Source of the DNA: Erinaceus europaeus
Lineage: Eukaryota > Chordata > Mammalia > Eulipotyphla > Erinaceidae
Reading direction: 5' to 3'
DNA: 64,000 nucleotides
Assembly: GCF_950295315.1 (NCBI RefSeq)
Contig: NC_080177.1
Span: 79,348,235-79,412,234 of the forward strand
The notes below the pieces were generated by a model that made no database searches, was not told where the DNA came from, and worked only from the letters and a program-made list of their open reading frames with translations. Position 1 is the first letter of the stretch. The number at the start of each line of letters is the position of its first letter. Position numbers and translations under genes: made by a program. This document shows, piece by piece, positions 29,461-40,814 of the stretch.

Positions 29461-30100
29461 GATTCGACTTCCGGAGGCGGAGCTACGAGCAGCAGATCGC
29501 TTTCTCTCCTCTCCTCTCCTCTCCCGGATCAACTAGGAATACCAAAGGAGACCACCCGGACCGAAACAAGACAGGACTAGAATGACCACAGAAACCCAGT
29601 AAATCACCCGTGAGTACAAACACGCGTGGCTGGTGACAGAGAGGAGAGAGGGGCCTAAGGAGAGATTAAGTGACTGCTAACAGTTCGACAGTTTGTCAGT
29701 GGAGACACCACCTCCAGTTTGCTCCACCAACAAGGGGACAGCTGAAGGGAGGAAAGGACTCCCCAGAGACTCACCAAGTACAACTCTGAGTCTCCATTGC
29801 TACTACCCTCAGAATCTGGAGCAGCAACAGGGAGGGCACAGAGATCTAACCGGGAAACTCAGGAGAAGACCTATACCTCGGTGGCATAGCTGAAGGGCTG
29901 TGAAAGTCTCTTTGCATAACCACTGGATTATCTCTGCCACACCCTGCTTTATCTCTTGGTCAGGAGTCATTGATTAAGCCAAGAAGCCTATTGATAGTTT
30001 AAAAGCCCTCAGGCTACCATAGCCTACAGGGGAAAAAAAAAAGGCTTTTACACCACTGAACTCCAACTCAGGGATTGAAAAATCTGTTAACTTATATAAA
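29461..30100 (+). promoter_or_regulatory. L1 5'UTR / internal promoter region
   Basis: Begins GATTCGACTTCCGGAGGCGG, with an ETS-like ACTTCCGG within the first 15 bases, then a (CTCCT)n pyrimidine tract at about 29,503-29,525 and scattered CpGs. L1 5'UTRs act as internal pol II promoters. The segment 29,897-29,945 (AAAGTCTCTTTGCATAACCACTGG..TCTCTGCC) resembles an antisense type C SINE head. Confidence 0.75.
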
Positions 30101-31074
30101 ATGGTTAAAACAACAAGAAAAAATAATGGAGACTCAAACCAGGACAAGAGTCCAGCTAAAAGTCCTCCAGAGGGCGAAGCACAAAACAACGAGTTCAACA
30201 TCCAAATATTAGCTAAGGAAATAATAACAGGAGTGAGTAAAGAATTTGAAAAAATTGTAATCAGAACTGCAGGAACAACAAATGAGAATATGGAAGAAAA
30301 TTCTAATAATCTCATGGTTATTAGAGAGCTGAAAGCTGAAATTGCTGAGCTAAGAAGCAACTAGCTGAACAAGCTAAAACAGTATCAGAGCAGGGCAACA
30401 AAATAGATGAACTCCAGAAAGCAGTAGAGGGCAGAGAGAATAGAATCAATGAGGCTGAAGACAGAATTAGCAAGATTGAGGATGAATTAGAGACAACTAA
30501 AGAAGAAGTAAGAGACCTCAAAAAGAGATTAAGAGATGCTGAAAACAACAACAGAGTCCTATGGGATGACTTCAAAAGAAACAATATACGCATTATTGGC
30601 TTACCAGAGGAAGAAAGAGAAGGGGAGGAAGAAAGCGTTCTCCAGGCCATAATAGCTGAAAATTTCTCTAGTCTAGACAACACCAAAGACATAAAGATTC
30701 AAGAAGCCCAGAGGGTCCCAAACAGAATTAACCCAGACCTAAAGACACCAAGACATGTCATACTTAGATTGGAAAGGAATAAGGATAAAGAAAGGATCCT
30801 CAAGGCTGCAAGAGAAAAACAAAGAGTCACCTACAAAGGAAAACCCATAAGATTAGCAGCAGACTTCTCCATACAAACACTACAGGCCAGAAGAGAATGG
30901 CAAGATATCTATCGAGTGCTCAATGAGAAAGGCTTTCAGCCAAGAATACTATATCCTGCTAGACTGTCATTCAGACTAGATGGAAGCATCAAAACCTTCT
31001 CAGACAAGCAACAGTTGAAGGAAGCAACCATCACCAAGCCTGCCTTGAAAGAAGTTCTGAAAGGTTTCCTATAA
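30101..31074 (+). pseudogene. ORF1p (broken): L1 ORF1 (RNA-binding chaperone), one frameshift
   Basis: ORF1 protein forms trimers, coats L1 RNA and acts as a nucleic-acid chaperone in the cytoplasmic RNP. The ATG at 30,101 opens a lysine/asparagine-rich N-terminal part, which ends at a TAG at 30,362. The downstream frame (+1 relative) is open from there to the stop at 31,074 and carries a heptad-rich coiled coil, an RRM-like segment starting NNIRIIGLPEEE, and a C-terminal domain with RREWQDIYRVLNEKG and PARLSFR. A loss of one base in the AGCAACTAG region (about 30,357-30,364) explains both frames. Length would be about 324 residues, normal for the family. No other stop is seen in the second frame. 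Confidence 0.93.
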
Positions 31075-31130
31075 ACAACCAGACCACCACAAATAGAACA
31101 TATATCAAAACACTCTAAAACTCTACAAGA

Positions 31131-34100
31131 ATGGCGTTAAAATATCTTCAATCTTTGATATCAATAAATGTGAATGGCCTGAATTCACCTATTAAAAGAC
31201 ACAGAGTAGGAAGATGGATCAGAAAACACAACCCAACAATATGTTGTCTACAGGAAACTCACCTAACGCAACAAGACAAACACAGACTTAAAGTGAAAGG
31301 ATGGAAAACTATCATACAAGCCAATGGCCCACAAAAAAGGGCAGGAACAGCTATTCTCATATCTGACATGATAGACTTTAAAATACATAAGATTAAAAAA
31401 GATAGGAATGGACACTACTTAATGCTCAGAGGATCAGTCAATCAAGAGGACTTAACAATTATTAATATCTATGCACCCAATGAGAAGCCATCTAAATACA
31501 TCAAACTTCTACTGAAAGAGCTACAGCAATATATTAACAGTAACACAATCATAGTAGGGGACTTCAACACCCCACTATCTCAACTTGACAGATCATCCAG
31601 GAAGAAAATCAGTAAAGACATAAGGGAGCTAAATGAAGAGATAGATAAACTAGAACTATTGGACATTTTCAGAGTCATTCATCCCAAAAAACTGGAATAC
31701 ACATTTTACTCAAATCCACATGGATCATTCTCAAGGATAGACCATATGTTAGGCCACAAAGACAGCATCAGCCTATTCAAGAGCACTGAAATCATCCCAA
31801 GCATCTTCTCAGACCACAGTGGAATTAAACTAACACTTAACAATCAACAAAAGATTAGTAACAGTGCCAAAATGTGGAAGCTAAACAGTACACTTCTTAA
31901 CAACTTCTGGGTCAAAGAGGAAATCAAGGAAGAAATCAAAATGTTTCGAGAGTTCAATGAAAATGAAGACACAAGCTATCAAAATATTTGGGACACAGCT
32001 AAAGCAGTCCTAAGAGGGAAGTTCATAGCTATACAAGCACACATTAGGAAACAAGAAAAGGCACAAATAAACAGCCTGATTGCACATCTTAAAGACCTAG
32101 AAGAAGAACAACAAAGGAACCCTAAAGCAACCAGAAGGACAGAAATTACTAAAGTTAGGGCAGAAATAAATAACATTGAGAATAGGAAAACCATACAAAA
32201 GATCAATGAAAGTAAATGTTGGTTCTTCGAAAGAGTAAACAAAATCGACAAACCTTTAGCCAGACTCACAAAACAAAAAAGGGAGAAGACCCAAATAAAT
32301 CGGATAGTAAATGAAAGAGGAGATATCACAACAGACACTGCAGAAATTCAACATATCATGCGAGGCTTCTATGAACAACTATATGCCACCAAGTTAGAGA
32401 ACCTGGAAGAAATGAATGATTTCCTAGATACCTACCAACTTCCAAAACTAAGTAAAGAGGAAGTGGATAACATGAACAGGCCCATCACAGCTAATGAAAT
32501 TGAAACAGTTATCAAAAATCTTCCCAAAAATAAAAGTCCTGGACCAGATGGTTTTACAAATGAATTCTACAAAACTTTCAAAGAAGAACTAATACCTCTA
32601 CTTTGAAAAGTCTTCCAGAAGATTGAAGACACTGGAATACTCCCTGCCAGCTTCTATGAAGCCAACATCACCCTGATACCAAAAGCAGACAGGGACACAA
32701 CCAAAAAAGAAAACTACAGACCAATATCTCTGATGAACATAGATGCGAAAATATTGAACAAAATTCTAGCCAACCGGATACAGCAGTATATCAAAAAGAT
32801 TGTTCATCATGACCAAGTGGGGTTTATCCCAGGCATGCAAGGTTGGTTTAATATACGTAAATCAATCAATGTGATCCACCACATCAACAAAAGCAAGACC
32901 AAAAACCACATGGTCATATCAATAGATGCAGAGAAAGCCTTTGACAAAATACAACATCCCTTTATGATCAAAACACTACAAAAAATAGGAATAGATGGAA
33001 AATTCCTGAAGATAGTGGAGTCTATATATAGCAAACCTACAGCCAACATCATACTCAATGGTGAAAAACTGGAAGCATTTCCCCTCAGATCAGGTACTAG
33101 ACAGGGCTGCCCACTATCACCATTACTATTCAACATAGTGTTGGAAGTTCTTGCCATAGCAATCAGGCAGGAGCAAGGAATTAAAGGAATACAGATTGGA
33201 AGAGAAGAAGTCAAACTCTCCTTATTTGCAGATGACATGATAGTATACATGGAAAAACCTAAGGAATCTAGCAAGAAGCTTTTGGAAATCATCAGGCAAT
33301 ACAGTAATGTGTCAGGCTATAGAATTAACATTCAAAAGTCAGTGGCATTCATCTATGCAAACACTAAGTTAGAAGAAATTGAAATCCAGAAATCAGTTCC
33401 TTTTTCTATAGCAACAAAAACAATAAAATATCTAGGAATAAACCTAACCAAAGAAGTGAAAGACTTGTATACTGAAAATTATGAGTCACTACTCAAAGAA
33501 ATTGAAAAAGACACAAAGAATTGGAAAGATATTCCATGCTCATGGGTTGGAAGAATTAACATCATCAAAATGAATATATTACCCAGAGCCATCTACAAAT
33601 TTAATGCTATCCCCATCAAGATCCCAAGCACATTTTTTAGGAGAATAGAACAAATGCTATAAATGTTTATCTGGAACCAGAAAAGACCTAGAATTGCCAA
33701 AACAATCTTGAGAAAAAAGAACAGAACCGGAGGCATCACACTGCCAGATCTCAAACTATATTATAGGGCCATTGTCATCTAAACTGCTTGGTACTGGAAC
33801 ATGAACAGACACACTGACCAGTGGAATAGAATTGAGAGCCCAGAAATGAGGCCCCACACCTATGGACATCTAATCTTTGACAAAGGGGCTCAGACTATTA
33901 CATGGGGAAAGCAGAGTCTCTTCAACAAATGGTGTTGGAAACAATGGGTTGAAACATGCAGAAGAATGAAGCTGAATCACTGTATTTCACCAAATACAAA
34001 AGTAAATTCCAAGTGGATCAAGGACTTGGATGTTAGACCAGAAACTATCAGATACTTAGAGGAAAATATTGGCAGAACTTTTTTCCGCATAAATTTTAAA

Positions 34101-34955
34101 GACATTTTCAATGAAACGAATCCAATTACAAGGAAGACTAAGGCAAGTATAAACCTATGGGACTACATCAAATTAAAAAGCTTCTTCACAGCAAAAGAAA
34201 CCACTACCCAAATCAAGAGACCCCTCACAGAATGGGAGAAGATCTTTACATGCCATACATCAGATAAGAGTTTAATAACCAACATATATAAAGAGCTTGC
34301 CAGACTCAACAACAAGACAACAAATAACCCCATCCAAAAATGGGGGGAGGAATTGGACAGAATATTCACCACAGAAGAGATCCAAAAGGCCGAGAAACAC
34401 ATGAAAAAATGCTCCAAGTCTCTGACTGTCAGAGAAATGCAAATCAAGACAACAATGAGATATCACTTCACTCCTGTGAGAATGTCACACATCAGAAAAG
34501 GTAACAGCAGCAAATGCTGGAGAGGATGTGGGGTCAAAGGAACCCTCCTGCACTGCTGGTGGGAATGTCAATTGGTCCAACCTCTGTGGAGAACAGTCTG
34601 GAGAACTCTCAGAAGGCTAGAAATGGACCTACCCTATGACCCTGCAATTCCCCTCCTGGGGATATATCCTAAGGAACCCAACACATCCATCCAAAAAGAT
34701 CTGTGTACACATATGTTCTTGGCAGCACAATTTGTAATAGCCAAAACCTGGAAGCAACCCAGGTGTCCAATAGCAGATGAGTGGCTGAGCAAGTTGTAGT
34801 ATATATACATAATGGAATACTACTCAGCTGTAAAAAATGGTGACTTCACCGTTTTCAGCCGATCTTGGATGGACCTTGAAAAAATCATGTTGAGTGAAAT
34901 AAGTCAGAAACAGAAGGATGAATACGGGATGATCTCACTCTCAGGCCGAAGTTGA
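31131..34955 (+). pseudogene. ORF2p (broken): L1 ORF2 (endonuclease and reverse transcriptase), four premature stops
   Basis: ORF2 protein nicks target DNA and reverse-transcribes L1 RNA there. All 1,274 codons lie in one frame; premature stops are TGA at codon 492 (32,604), TAA at 844 (33,660), TAA at 884 (33,780) and TAG at 1223 (34,797). The apurinic-type endonuclease (residues 1 to about 235) keeps N13, E42, D144 and N146 in GDFN, D204 in SRIDH, and D228-H229 in SDHS. The reverse transcriptase keeps FADD at residues 699-702 (33,225-33,236) and [15 protein letters not shown]. The cysteine-rich tail has C1129, C1133, H1141 and C1146. No frameshift is found. Codon 492 could come from a CpG-type CGA to TGA change (inference). 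Confidence 0.95.
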
Positions 34956-35714
34956 AAAACAAGATTAGAAAAGAAAACACAAGTGGAACCTGAAATGGAA
35001 TTGGAGTATTACACCAAAGTAAAAGACTCTGGGGTGGGTGGGTGGGTGGGGAGAATACAGGTCCATGAAAAATGATGAATGAAATAGTGGGGGTTGTATT
35101 GCTAAATGGGAATCTGGGGAATGTTATGCATGTAAAAAAAAAAAAAAAAAGAAGTAGAAACGCAAAGCAGAAATTGACTGAGTTTGGAGTATGGCACCAA
35201 AGTAAGAAAGCAGAAGTATACTAGAGTTAGCAGTGAGTACCTCCCTAATACTTCCTTTCCACTTTTCCAAGCTTTGGGTCCATGATTGCTCAACAATTTG
35301 TTTGGCTTTGTATGTTAACTCTCTTTTCAGTCACCAGGTTCCTGGTGTCATCAGGATGCGGGCCAGACTTCCCTGGATTGAAGACACCACCAATGTGTCC
35401 TGGAGCTCAGCTTCCCCAGAGACCCATCCTACTAGGGAAAGAGAGAGGCAGACTGGGAGTATGGACCAACCAGTCAACGCCCATGTTCAGCGGGGAAGCA
35501 ATTACAGAAGCCAGACCTTCTACCTTCTGCAACCCTCAATGACCCTGGGTCCATGCTCCCAGAGGGCTAGAGAATGGGAAAGCTATTGGGGGAGGGGGTG
35601 GGATATGGAGATTGGGCGGTGGGAATTGTGTGGAGTTGTACCCCTCCTACCCTATGTTTTTGTTAATTAATCCTTTCTTAAATAAAAATAAATAAATTAA
35701 ATAAATAAATAAAT
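34956..35714 (+). other. L1 3'UTR
   Basis: Contains (GGTG)n at about 35,033-35,052, an internal A-run at 35,134-35,150 preceded by GGGGAATGTTATGCATGT, and a second block ending TTTCTTAAATAAAAATAAATAAATTAAATAAA. Two A-rich ends in series suggest either a composite 3'UTR or an older internal polyadenylation point. Shorter relatives at 19,970-20,160 stop at the first one. Confidence 0.8.
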
Positions 35715-35727
35715 AAATTGCTATTGT
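35715..35727 (+). repeat. L1 target-site duplication, right copy
   Basis: AAATTGCTATTGT, identical to 29,448-29,460. Confidence 0.95.
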
Positions 35728-35739
35728 TTATTAACTACC

Positions 35740-35992
35740 AATTTATTTATTTATTATTTGTGTGTGTGTGTGGTACTAGGGCCTCATGCATATATGATTT
35801 CAACACTCTGGAACACTTTTTAATTCAACTAGGTAGAGAGAAAGAGGGAGAAAGAGAGAGAGAGAGAGGCACCACCACACCTGAACTTCCACTGTTGTCA
35901 CAGCATCTTCCATGTGGTGCCAGGGCTCAGACCTGAGCTGTGCTTGGCAGTGCAGACACCCTCCCCAGTGAGCTCTCTCTCTAAGCCACTTT
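35740..35992 (-). mobile_element. Type C-like SINE, minus strand
   Basis: GTGTGGTACTAGGGCCTCATGC, purine body GAGAGAAAGAGGGAGAAAG, GGTGCCAGGGCTCAGACCTGAGC (B-box region), CCCCAGTGAGCTCTCTCTC head. Confidence 0.6.
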
Positions 35993-36827
35993 TTAAAATC
36001 TCTCCTGCAACTCAACCCACATGATCTCTTTGAAGGTGTTATTTCACAACAAGAAAACAGAGTTAAGAATAAGCCAAATATTCTCAAGGTACTGGGGCTG
36101 GAACTGAGTTTCTAATGACCTCACTCACGGGTTTTTCTTACTTAAGCCATTATCTTGTCATCATTTCATTCTTTGTTCCTTTCAGTTGTTTTGAGCAGAA
36201 ATTCAAGTGCTGTTAAGATGTTTTCCAGTTCCTTGAGCCAGAAATTTCAAATACCAGAGAATAAAAATGAAATAAGACTTTCCTCACTGCCCTTCCTCTT
36301 CTGCTCAGGTTCTCTTGTTCCTCATGCCATCCTCAGTGTGATTTTTGCAATCAGGTTTCTCTAGACGTGACACGAAGATGACAAAGCAAAGGCATCTCCT
36401 GCTGTCATCCTGTTCATTGAGCTCTGTGATTCCCATTCTGTCATCGTCAGGAACCATCTTCAGGTCTTACATCTCATTTCCGTCTAATCCCACTTTATTG
36501 GAAATGTTATTTCTCTGCAGAGGTTAACTCCCCCGTCACCAGAGGAAGAAACTATGATGACTCAATCCACCAGGGTTTCAAGAGCTGGGCTAGGATCTGA
36601 TTTGGAACTGTTCTTCCGGTTGGTTTGCTGGTCCCTGTGGCTTGAGAACACATGAGACCAAAAGCAACATTCACTGGCCTCACTTGCTACAGCGAGCCAG
36701 CCAGGGCAGGTGAACAATCGCCACATTAAGTCCACAGGTTGATTTCATGGTACTGAGAAACAGACACTGAGTCCCCCGAAGGGGCTATCATCTGGTTATG
36801 AATGATCATATAACAGACTACCCTCCA
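35993..36827. other. Stretch without recognised gene
   Basis: A possible MIR trace at 36,525-36,605 (CACCAGAGGAAGAAAC..GAGCTGGGCTAGGATCTGA). Otherwise unassigned; no exon supported. Confidence 0.35.
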
Positions 36828-37470
36828 CACTCATCCAAAAAGATTTGTGTACAACTATGTTCGTAGCAGCACAACAGGAATAGCCAAAACCTAGAAGCAA
36901 CCTAGGTGTCTATCAAAAGATAAATGGCTGAGAACGCCGTGGTCTCTATACACAACGCAATACTACCCAGCTATTAAAAATGGTGATTTCACCTTCTTCA
37001 CCTCATCGTGAATGGAGCTTGAAGGAATCATGCTAAGTGAAATAAGTCAGAAAGAGAAGGATGAATATAAGATGAGCCCACTCATAGACAGAAGTTGGAA
37101 AGGAAGAGCAGAAAACACAAAGTAATTTTTTTTTGCCTCCAGGGTTATTATTGGGGCTCAGTGCCTGCACTACGAATCCACTGCTCCTGGAGGCCATTTT
37201 CCCCATTTCTGCTGCTCTTGTTATTATTATTGTTATTGTTGTTGGATAGGACAGAGAGAAATAGAGAGAGGGAGGGAAGACAGAGAGGGAGAAAGACAGA
37301 CACCTGCAGACCTGCTTCACCACTTGTAAAGCGACCCCCTGTGCCACCGCCTGACCCTCAACACAAAGTAAATCTTGGACTGCACCAAGGTAAAGGACTC
37401 TGGGGTGAGGGTTGGGGGTGGTGTTCAGGCCCTGGAACATGGTGGCAGAGGAGGACCTAGGTGGGGGGTT
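36828..37470 (+). mobile_element. L1 ORF2 end and 3'UTR, interrupted by a SINE
   Basis: CATCCAAAAAGATTTGTGTAC..AGCAGCACAACAGGAATAGCC..CAACCTAGGTGTC..GAAATAAGTCAGAAAGAGAAGGATG corresponds to 34,687-34,925 of the full-length L1 with many changes. It continues after the SINE at 37,372 with GCACCAAGGTAAAGGACTCTGGGG. Confidence 0.9.
37126..37359 (-). mobile_element. Type A SINE with internal deletion, inside L1, minus strand
   Basis: Target repeat AACACAAAGTAA at 37,114-37,125 and 37,360-37,371. Tail, module (CCTCCAGGGTTATTATTGGGG), shortened TTG part and body are present. The B-box region is deleted: GCGACCCCCTG joins directly to the head end GTGCCACCGCCTGACCC. Confidence 0.97.
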
Positions 37471-37842
37471 AGCGTGTTATGTGGAAAAGTGAAAAATGTT
37501 ACACATGTTCAAACTATTATATTTTACTGTTGACTATAAACCACTAATCCTCACAATAAAGAAAACATACTATATGCATGAAAGTTTGTTATACATAAAA
37601 GCACTACATATAGAATTTATATATGTGTGTATTATAAAAAAATTAAAAAATGAAAATTCCACCTACAGAAAAAAGAAAATGAAAGGAAAAAAGAAAGAAA
37701 GAGAAGTTGCTCTCTTTTCCTGCTTGCCCTTCCCCGGTCGTCTCCATCCTCCCCTGGGATCCTCTCCATGCTGTTTGCTACCACCCCAGGGCCCGCGTGT
37801 TGTGGCTGAAAACTGGTGAAGTAAAGCTAAGGACTTAAGCTC
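37471..37842. other. Stretch without recognised gene
   Basis: AT-rich, then a GAAAGGAAAAAAGAAAG run at about 37,680-37,705. No feature supported. Confidence 0.4.
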
Positions 37843-37849
37843 TTGCTTT

Positions 37850-38073
37850 TATTTTTTTTTTAATTTTAAATGTTTTTGATTAATTTATTTGTTGGATAGA
37901 CAACAATTGAGAGGGCAGAGTAAAGTAGAGAGGGAGAGAGACAGAGAGACACCTGCAGCCCTGTTTCACCACTCGTGAAGCTTTTCCCCTGCAGGGGGGG
38001 ACCAGGGGCTTGAACCTGGGTCCTTGAACATTGTAATGTGTGCACTTCACCAGGCACACCGCTGCCTGGCCCC
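37850..38073 (-). mobile_element. Type B SINE, minus strand
   Basis: ATTTATTTGTTGGATAGAC tail, body, CACTCGTGAAGCTTTTCCCC, B-box GGCTTGAACCTGG, CTGCCTGGCCCCC head end. Confidence 0.92.
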
Positions 38074-40187
38074 CAGGACTCCTAGCACATGTCTAGCTAG
38101 GCTGTTTCTCCTTCTTTTCCTGTTGTGGCTTTTATGTATCTAATGAACCTGCTGTTTTCATACCCCCCCCAAAAAAAACCTCAAAAAAACCAAATTACTC
38201 TAAAACTTAATGGCTCCAAACAGCAATATTTTATTATACCCCATGATTTTGTGGTCAGGGGGTTTTGTCAGAACCCAGCCAGGCAACATTTCAGTTACAA
38301 GAGACATGCAGTAGGGAGTCTCGCTCACGTGTCTGGCCTGCATGGGGGAGGGTAAAGGTTGACCTCTACTGGGGCTGCTGACTGGCCTCTGATCACCACA
38401 TGGTGGTCAGACTTACCTGGAAGGGCTTCCAGAAAAGGAATTGAAACCACCCATTTTTTGAGACCTGAATCTGGAAATGGGAACAGGTCAAGCAGTCACA
38501 TGACATGGCCTGTTCCGTAAGAAGGCTGAACACTGAAACCTGCAGCCATTTTTAATCTGTCACAGTGTTTGTTCCTCACACATTTTCAGAGCATGTGGTA
38601 AGACCCAGTTCCAGTGTAAAGCTGGGAATATGGAGAAACACTGACAGGTTCCCTGCCACTAACAAACCCACAACTCAGAGGAGAAGCTGATGTGTTCTAT
38701 CATTCCTCTTCACATTCGCTCCCAAAGAATAAAAACCAGTAAAACCAGGAAATCAGTTTCAGAAGACTTTTTTTTCCTTGAGTGAACAAGAAAGGAAGCT
38801 TCTGTCTAATAATCTGCAATTGCCTGCAAGTCAAATGTCTACGTACCTAACGGCCCGACAGATGTACAAACTGTGCTGTGCAGCTGAAGTGCGACGTGAG
38901 AGAGGGAAGAAAGTGCCAGAGAGAACTTGTTTCTGAGGAAGAGATCTTGTGCGTGCTGTAGTCAGAGCTCAGTGACAGTGGGAGAAATTTCAAGAGACTT
39001 CAGTTCGAATCTGTCAGGCAAGCGGTTAGGCCAGTTAGGACTCGCGGCAAATCTGCCAAGTCACAAATCAGAGAGGCTTAGCCTTGGAACCCGAGTGTTC
39101 TGATCATAAAGGAAAGGCATCACCTTCTTGGTCAGAGGAGGCTGAATCGTGTCTCTAATTCAGCAGCCTCCCAACAAGAATGCTGCCTTGCCCTGAAGCA
39201 GAGCTGTTAGGCACGGAGCCACTCAGCTTAACAGACACATGTGTCACGGTCGGTCGTTGAAGGATTGAGTTGCCTAGCAAAGTCTGGGAGAATGTGGTTA
39301 CACTGTAACAGAATACTGCTATGGAGTGGTTAATTTAGTGAAAGTCTAATACAGATGTCTAGTTTGCTATGGGGTGAAACCAATCTTTGGGAAGCCACAT
39401 CTATCTCTAGCTGCCCTTCTTACCCTGCTCCAGGGGCATCAATTGCATTTTCCTAGAAGTGAAGTTCAGCAACAGATGGGAGACATGGAGACACCTAGTT
39501 GCTGCCATTCTCCTTTCTCCAGAGCCATCCCGTAACCCACTGTAACTTCTAGAAACCTAGACAGATCTCCCTGACCGAGGACTCAGACGTGGCCTAAGAA
39601 CTAGTGCTTTCTGTTACTCACAAAGGACTGCAGCAGGCCCCATTTTACCTTTCTACATCAAGCGTCTTTACTTCAGGCTTGGCCCTGGATTAGGTTTATG
39701 GTCTTGGCTGGCATTACCTCAAATCCTCTCCCTAGCTGAGAATTCCCAGCATGCCTTGAAGCTCCATCTACTCCATTTATGACACATAATAGATTACTAA
39801 ATAAATTCTTGTTGAATTGCTTTGCATGTTTAAATTCCCAGGATGACAACTGCAATAGCCATCTGTCAGAAATGGTATTAGGGAAGTAAGCTCACTCAAT
39901 GAAGATTTATAGCAAGTTAACTCCAATTTATGAAACCATGTGATCAAAGGTAAAAAAAAGTTTTCTTCAAAAAACAAGCTTTGAAACTCTCATATGTTGA
40001 TTAGTGAATCTCAGCAGGCACAGGCAGTGACAAAAAAAAAAAAAAAAAAAGGACAAATCTGAATGTGAGCTAATTTTGTGCTAACGATCAGTTTAACTGA
40101 ATGTTGATGACTCAGGATTCCGATGAAGGAAATACTGGTTGTCAGAAAGTCATGATGCATTTTGGCATAAGAAAAAAAAAGGTAGAA
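38074..40187. other. Longest SINE-free stretch (2.1 kb)
   Basis: No recognisable SINE or L1. A segment at 38,205-38,450 (CTTAATGGCTCC..TTTTATTATACC..TGATTTTGTGG..CTCACGTGTCTGGCC..ACATGGTGGTCAG) looks like an ancient LTR or DNA-transposon relic that I cannot name. 39,775-39,825 (GACACATAATAGATTAC..AATAAATTCTTGTTGAATTGC) matches the L2/MIR end block. No coding exon is supported. Confidence 0.45.
39775..39826 (+). mobile_element. MIR/L2-type end block
   Basis: GACACATAATAGATTACTAA..AAATTCTTGTTGAATTGC parallels the GGCACATAGTAGGTGCTCAATAAATATTTGTTGAATG end. Confidence 0.6.
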
Positions 40188-40196
40188 AGAAAAATA

Positions 40197-40415
40197 GAGG
40201 GCCAGGTGGTGGTGCACCTGGTTAAGTGCATACATTTACAGTGTGCAAGGACCCAGGTTCAAGCCCCTGGTCCCCCCACCCGTAGGGGGAGAGCTTCACA
40301 AGTGATGTTGCAGCATTGCAGGTTTCTGTATCTTCCCCTCTCTATTTTTCCCTCTCCTCTCAATTTCTCTTTGTCTCTATCCAATAATAAATAAGTAAAC
40401 AAAATATTAAAAAAA
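40197..40415 (+). mobile_element. Type B SINE
   Basis: GAGGGCCAGGTGGTGGTGCACC head, B-box GGTTCAAGCCC, CT body, TCTCTATCCAATAATAAATAAGTAAAC tail. Possible 9-base target repeat AGAAAAATA at 40,188-40,196 and just after the tail. Confidence 0.92.
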
Positions 40416-40809
40416 CAGAAAAATACATCATGAATTTTCTGACAGCCCAATAAAATGTGAAGTCAGAAGAGTTACCAAATACCAACCTAGCAAATTGGTA
40501 ATATCAAGTATGAACCCTGGTATTTGTATTCCAGGAAGGGTCTCATAACAAGAATTGGTGGTGGTGGTAGGGGGGAAGTCTTTCTTTTATCAAGGGAATA
40601 ACTATCCCTTACCCAATCTATAGGTAGGACTGTAAGTATCTCTATAGCTCAGAGCTAAAATTAATGCGTAACTACAAGGACTATATTCTCCTAGGTCCCT
40701 GGTCTATGTGCATACATCCTACAGTCCTACAAAGCTTGTGATTCTCCTTTCCTGTGACCAGATTATCGTATATACCTAAACAGAAAGCACAAAGCTTTCT
40801 CATACTCAC
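40416..40809. other. Stretch without recognised feature
   Basis: No repeat or exon that I can support. Confidence 0.4.
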
Positions 40810-40814
40810 TTTTA

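Larger units (their letters stand above)
29461..35714 (+). mobile_element. L1: Full-length L1 retrotransposon (6.25 kb)
   Basis: A complete non-LTR retrotransposon between exact 13-bp target-site duplications: 5'UTR 29,461-30,100, ORF1 30,101-31,074, spacer 31,075-31,130, ORF2 31,131-34,955, 3'UTR 34,956-35,714 ending in AATAAA-rich, (TAAA)n sequence. Its 3'UTR is the same type as several truncated copies in this window. ORF1 carries one frameshift and ORF2 four premature stops, so I infer it cannot move by itself. The full-length ends and exact target repeats suggest that it is young in evolutionary terms. Confidence 0.97.

Noticed and set aside
31131..34955. Host or bacterial reverse transcriptase gene or retron
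   Set aside because: Endonuclease plus reverse transcriptase plus cysteine-rich tail, an ORF1 upstream, an A-rich end and target repeats identify it as L1.
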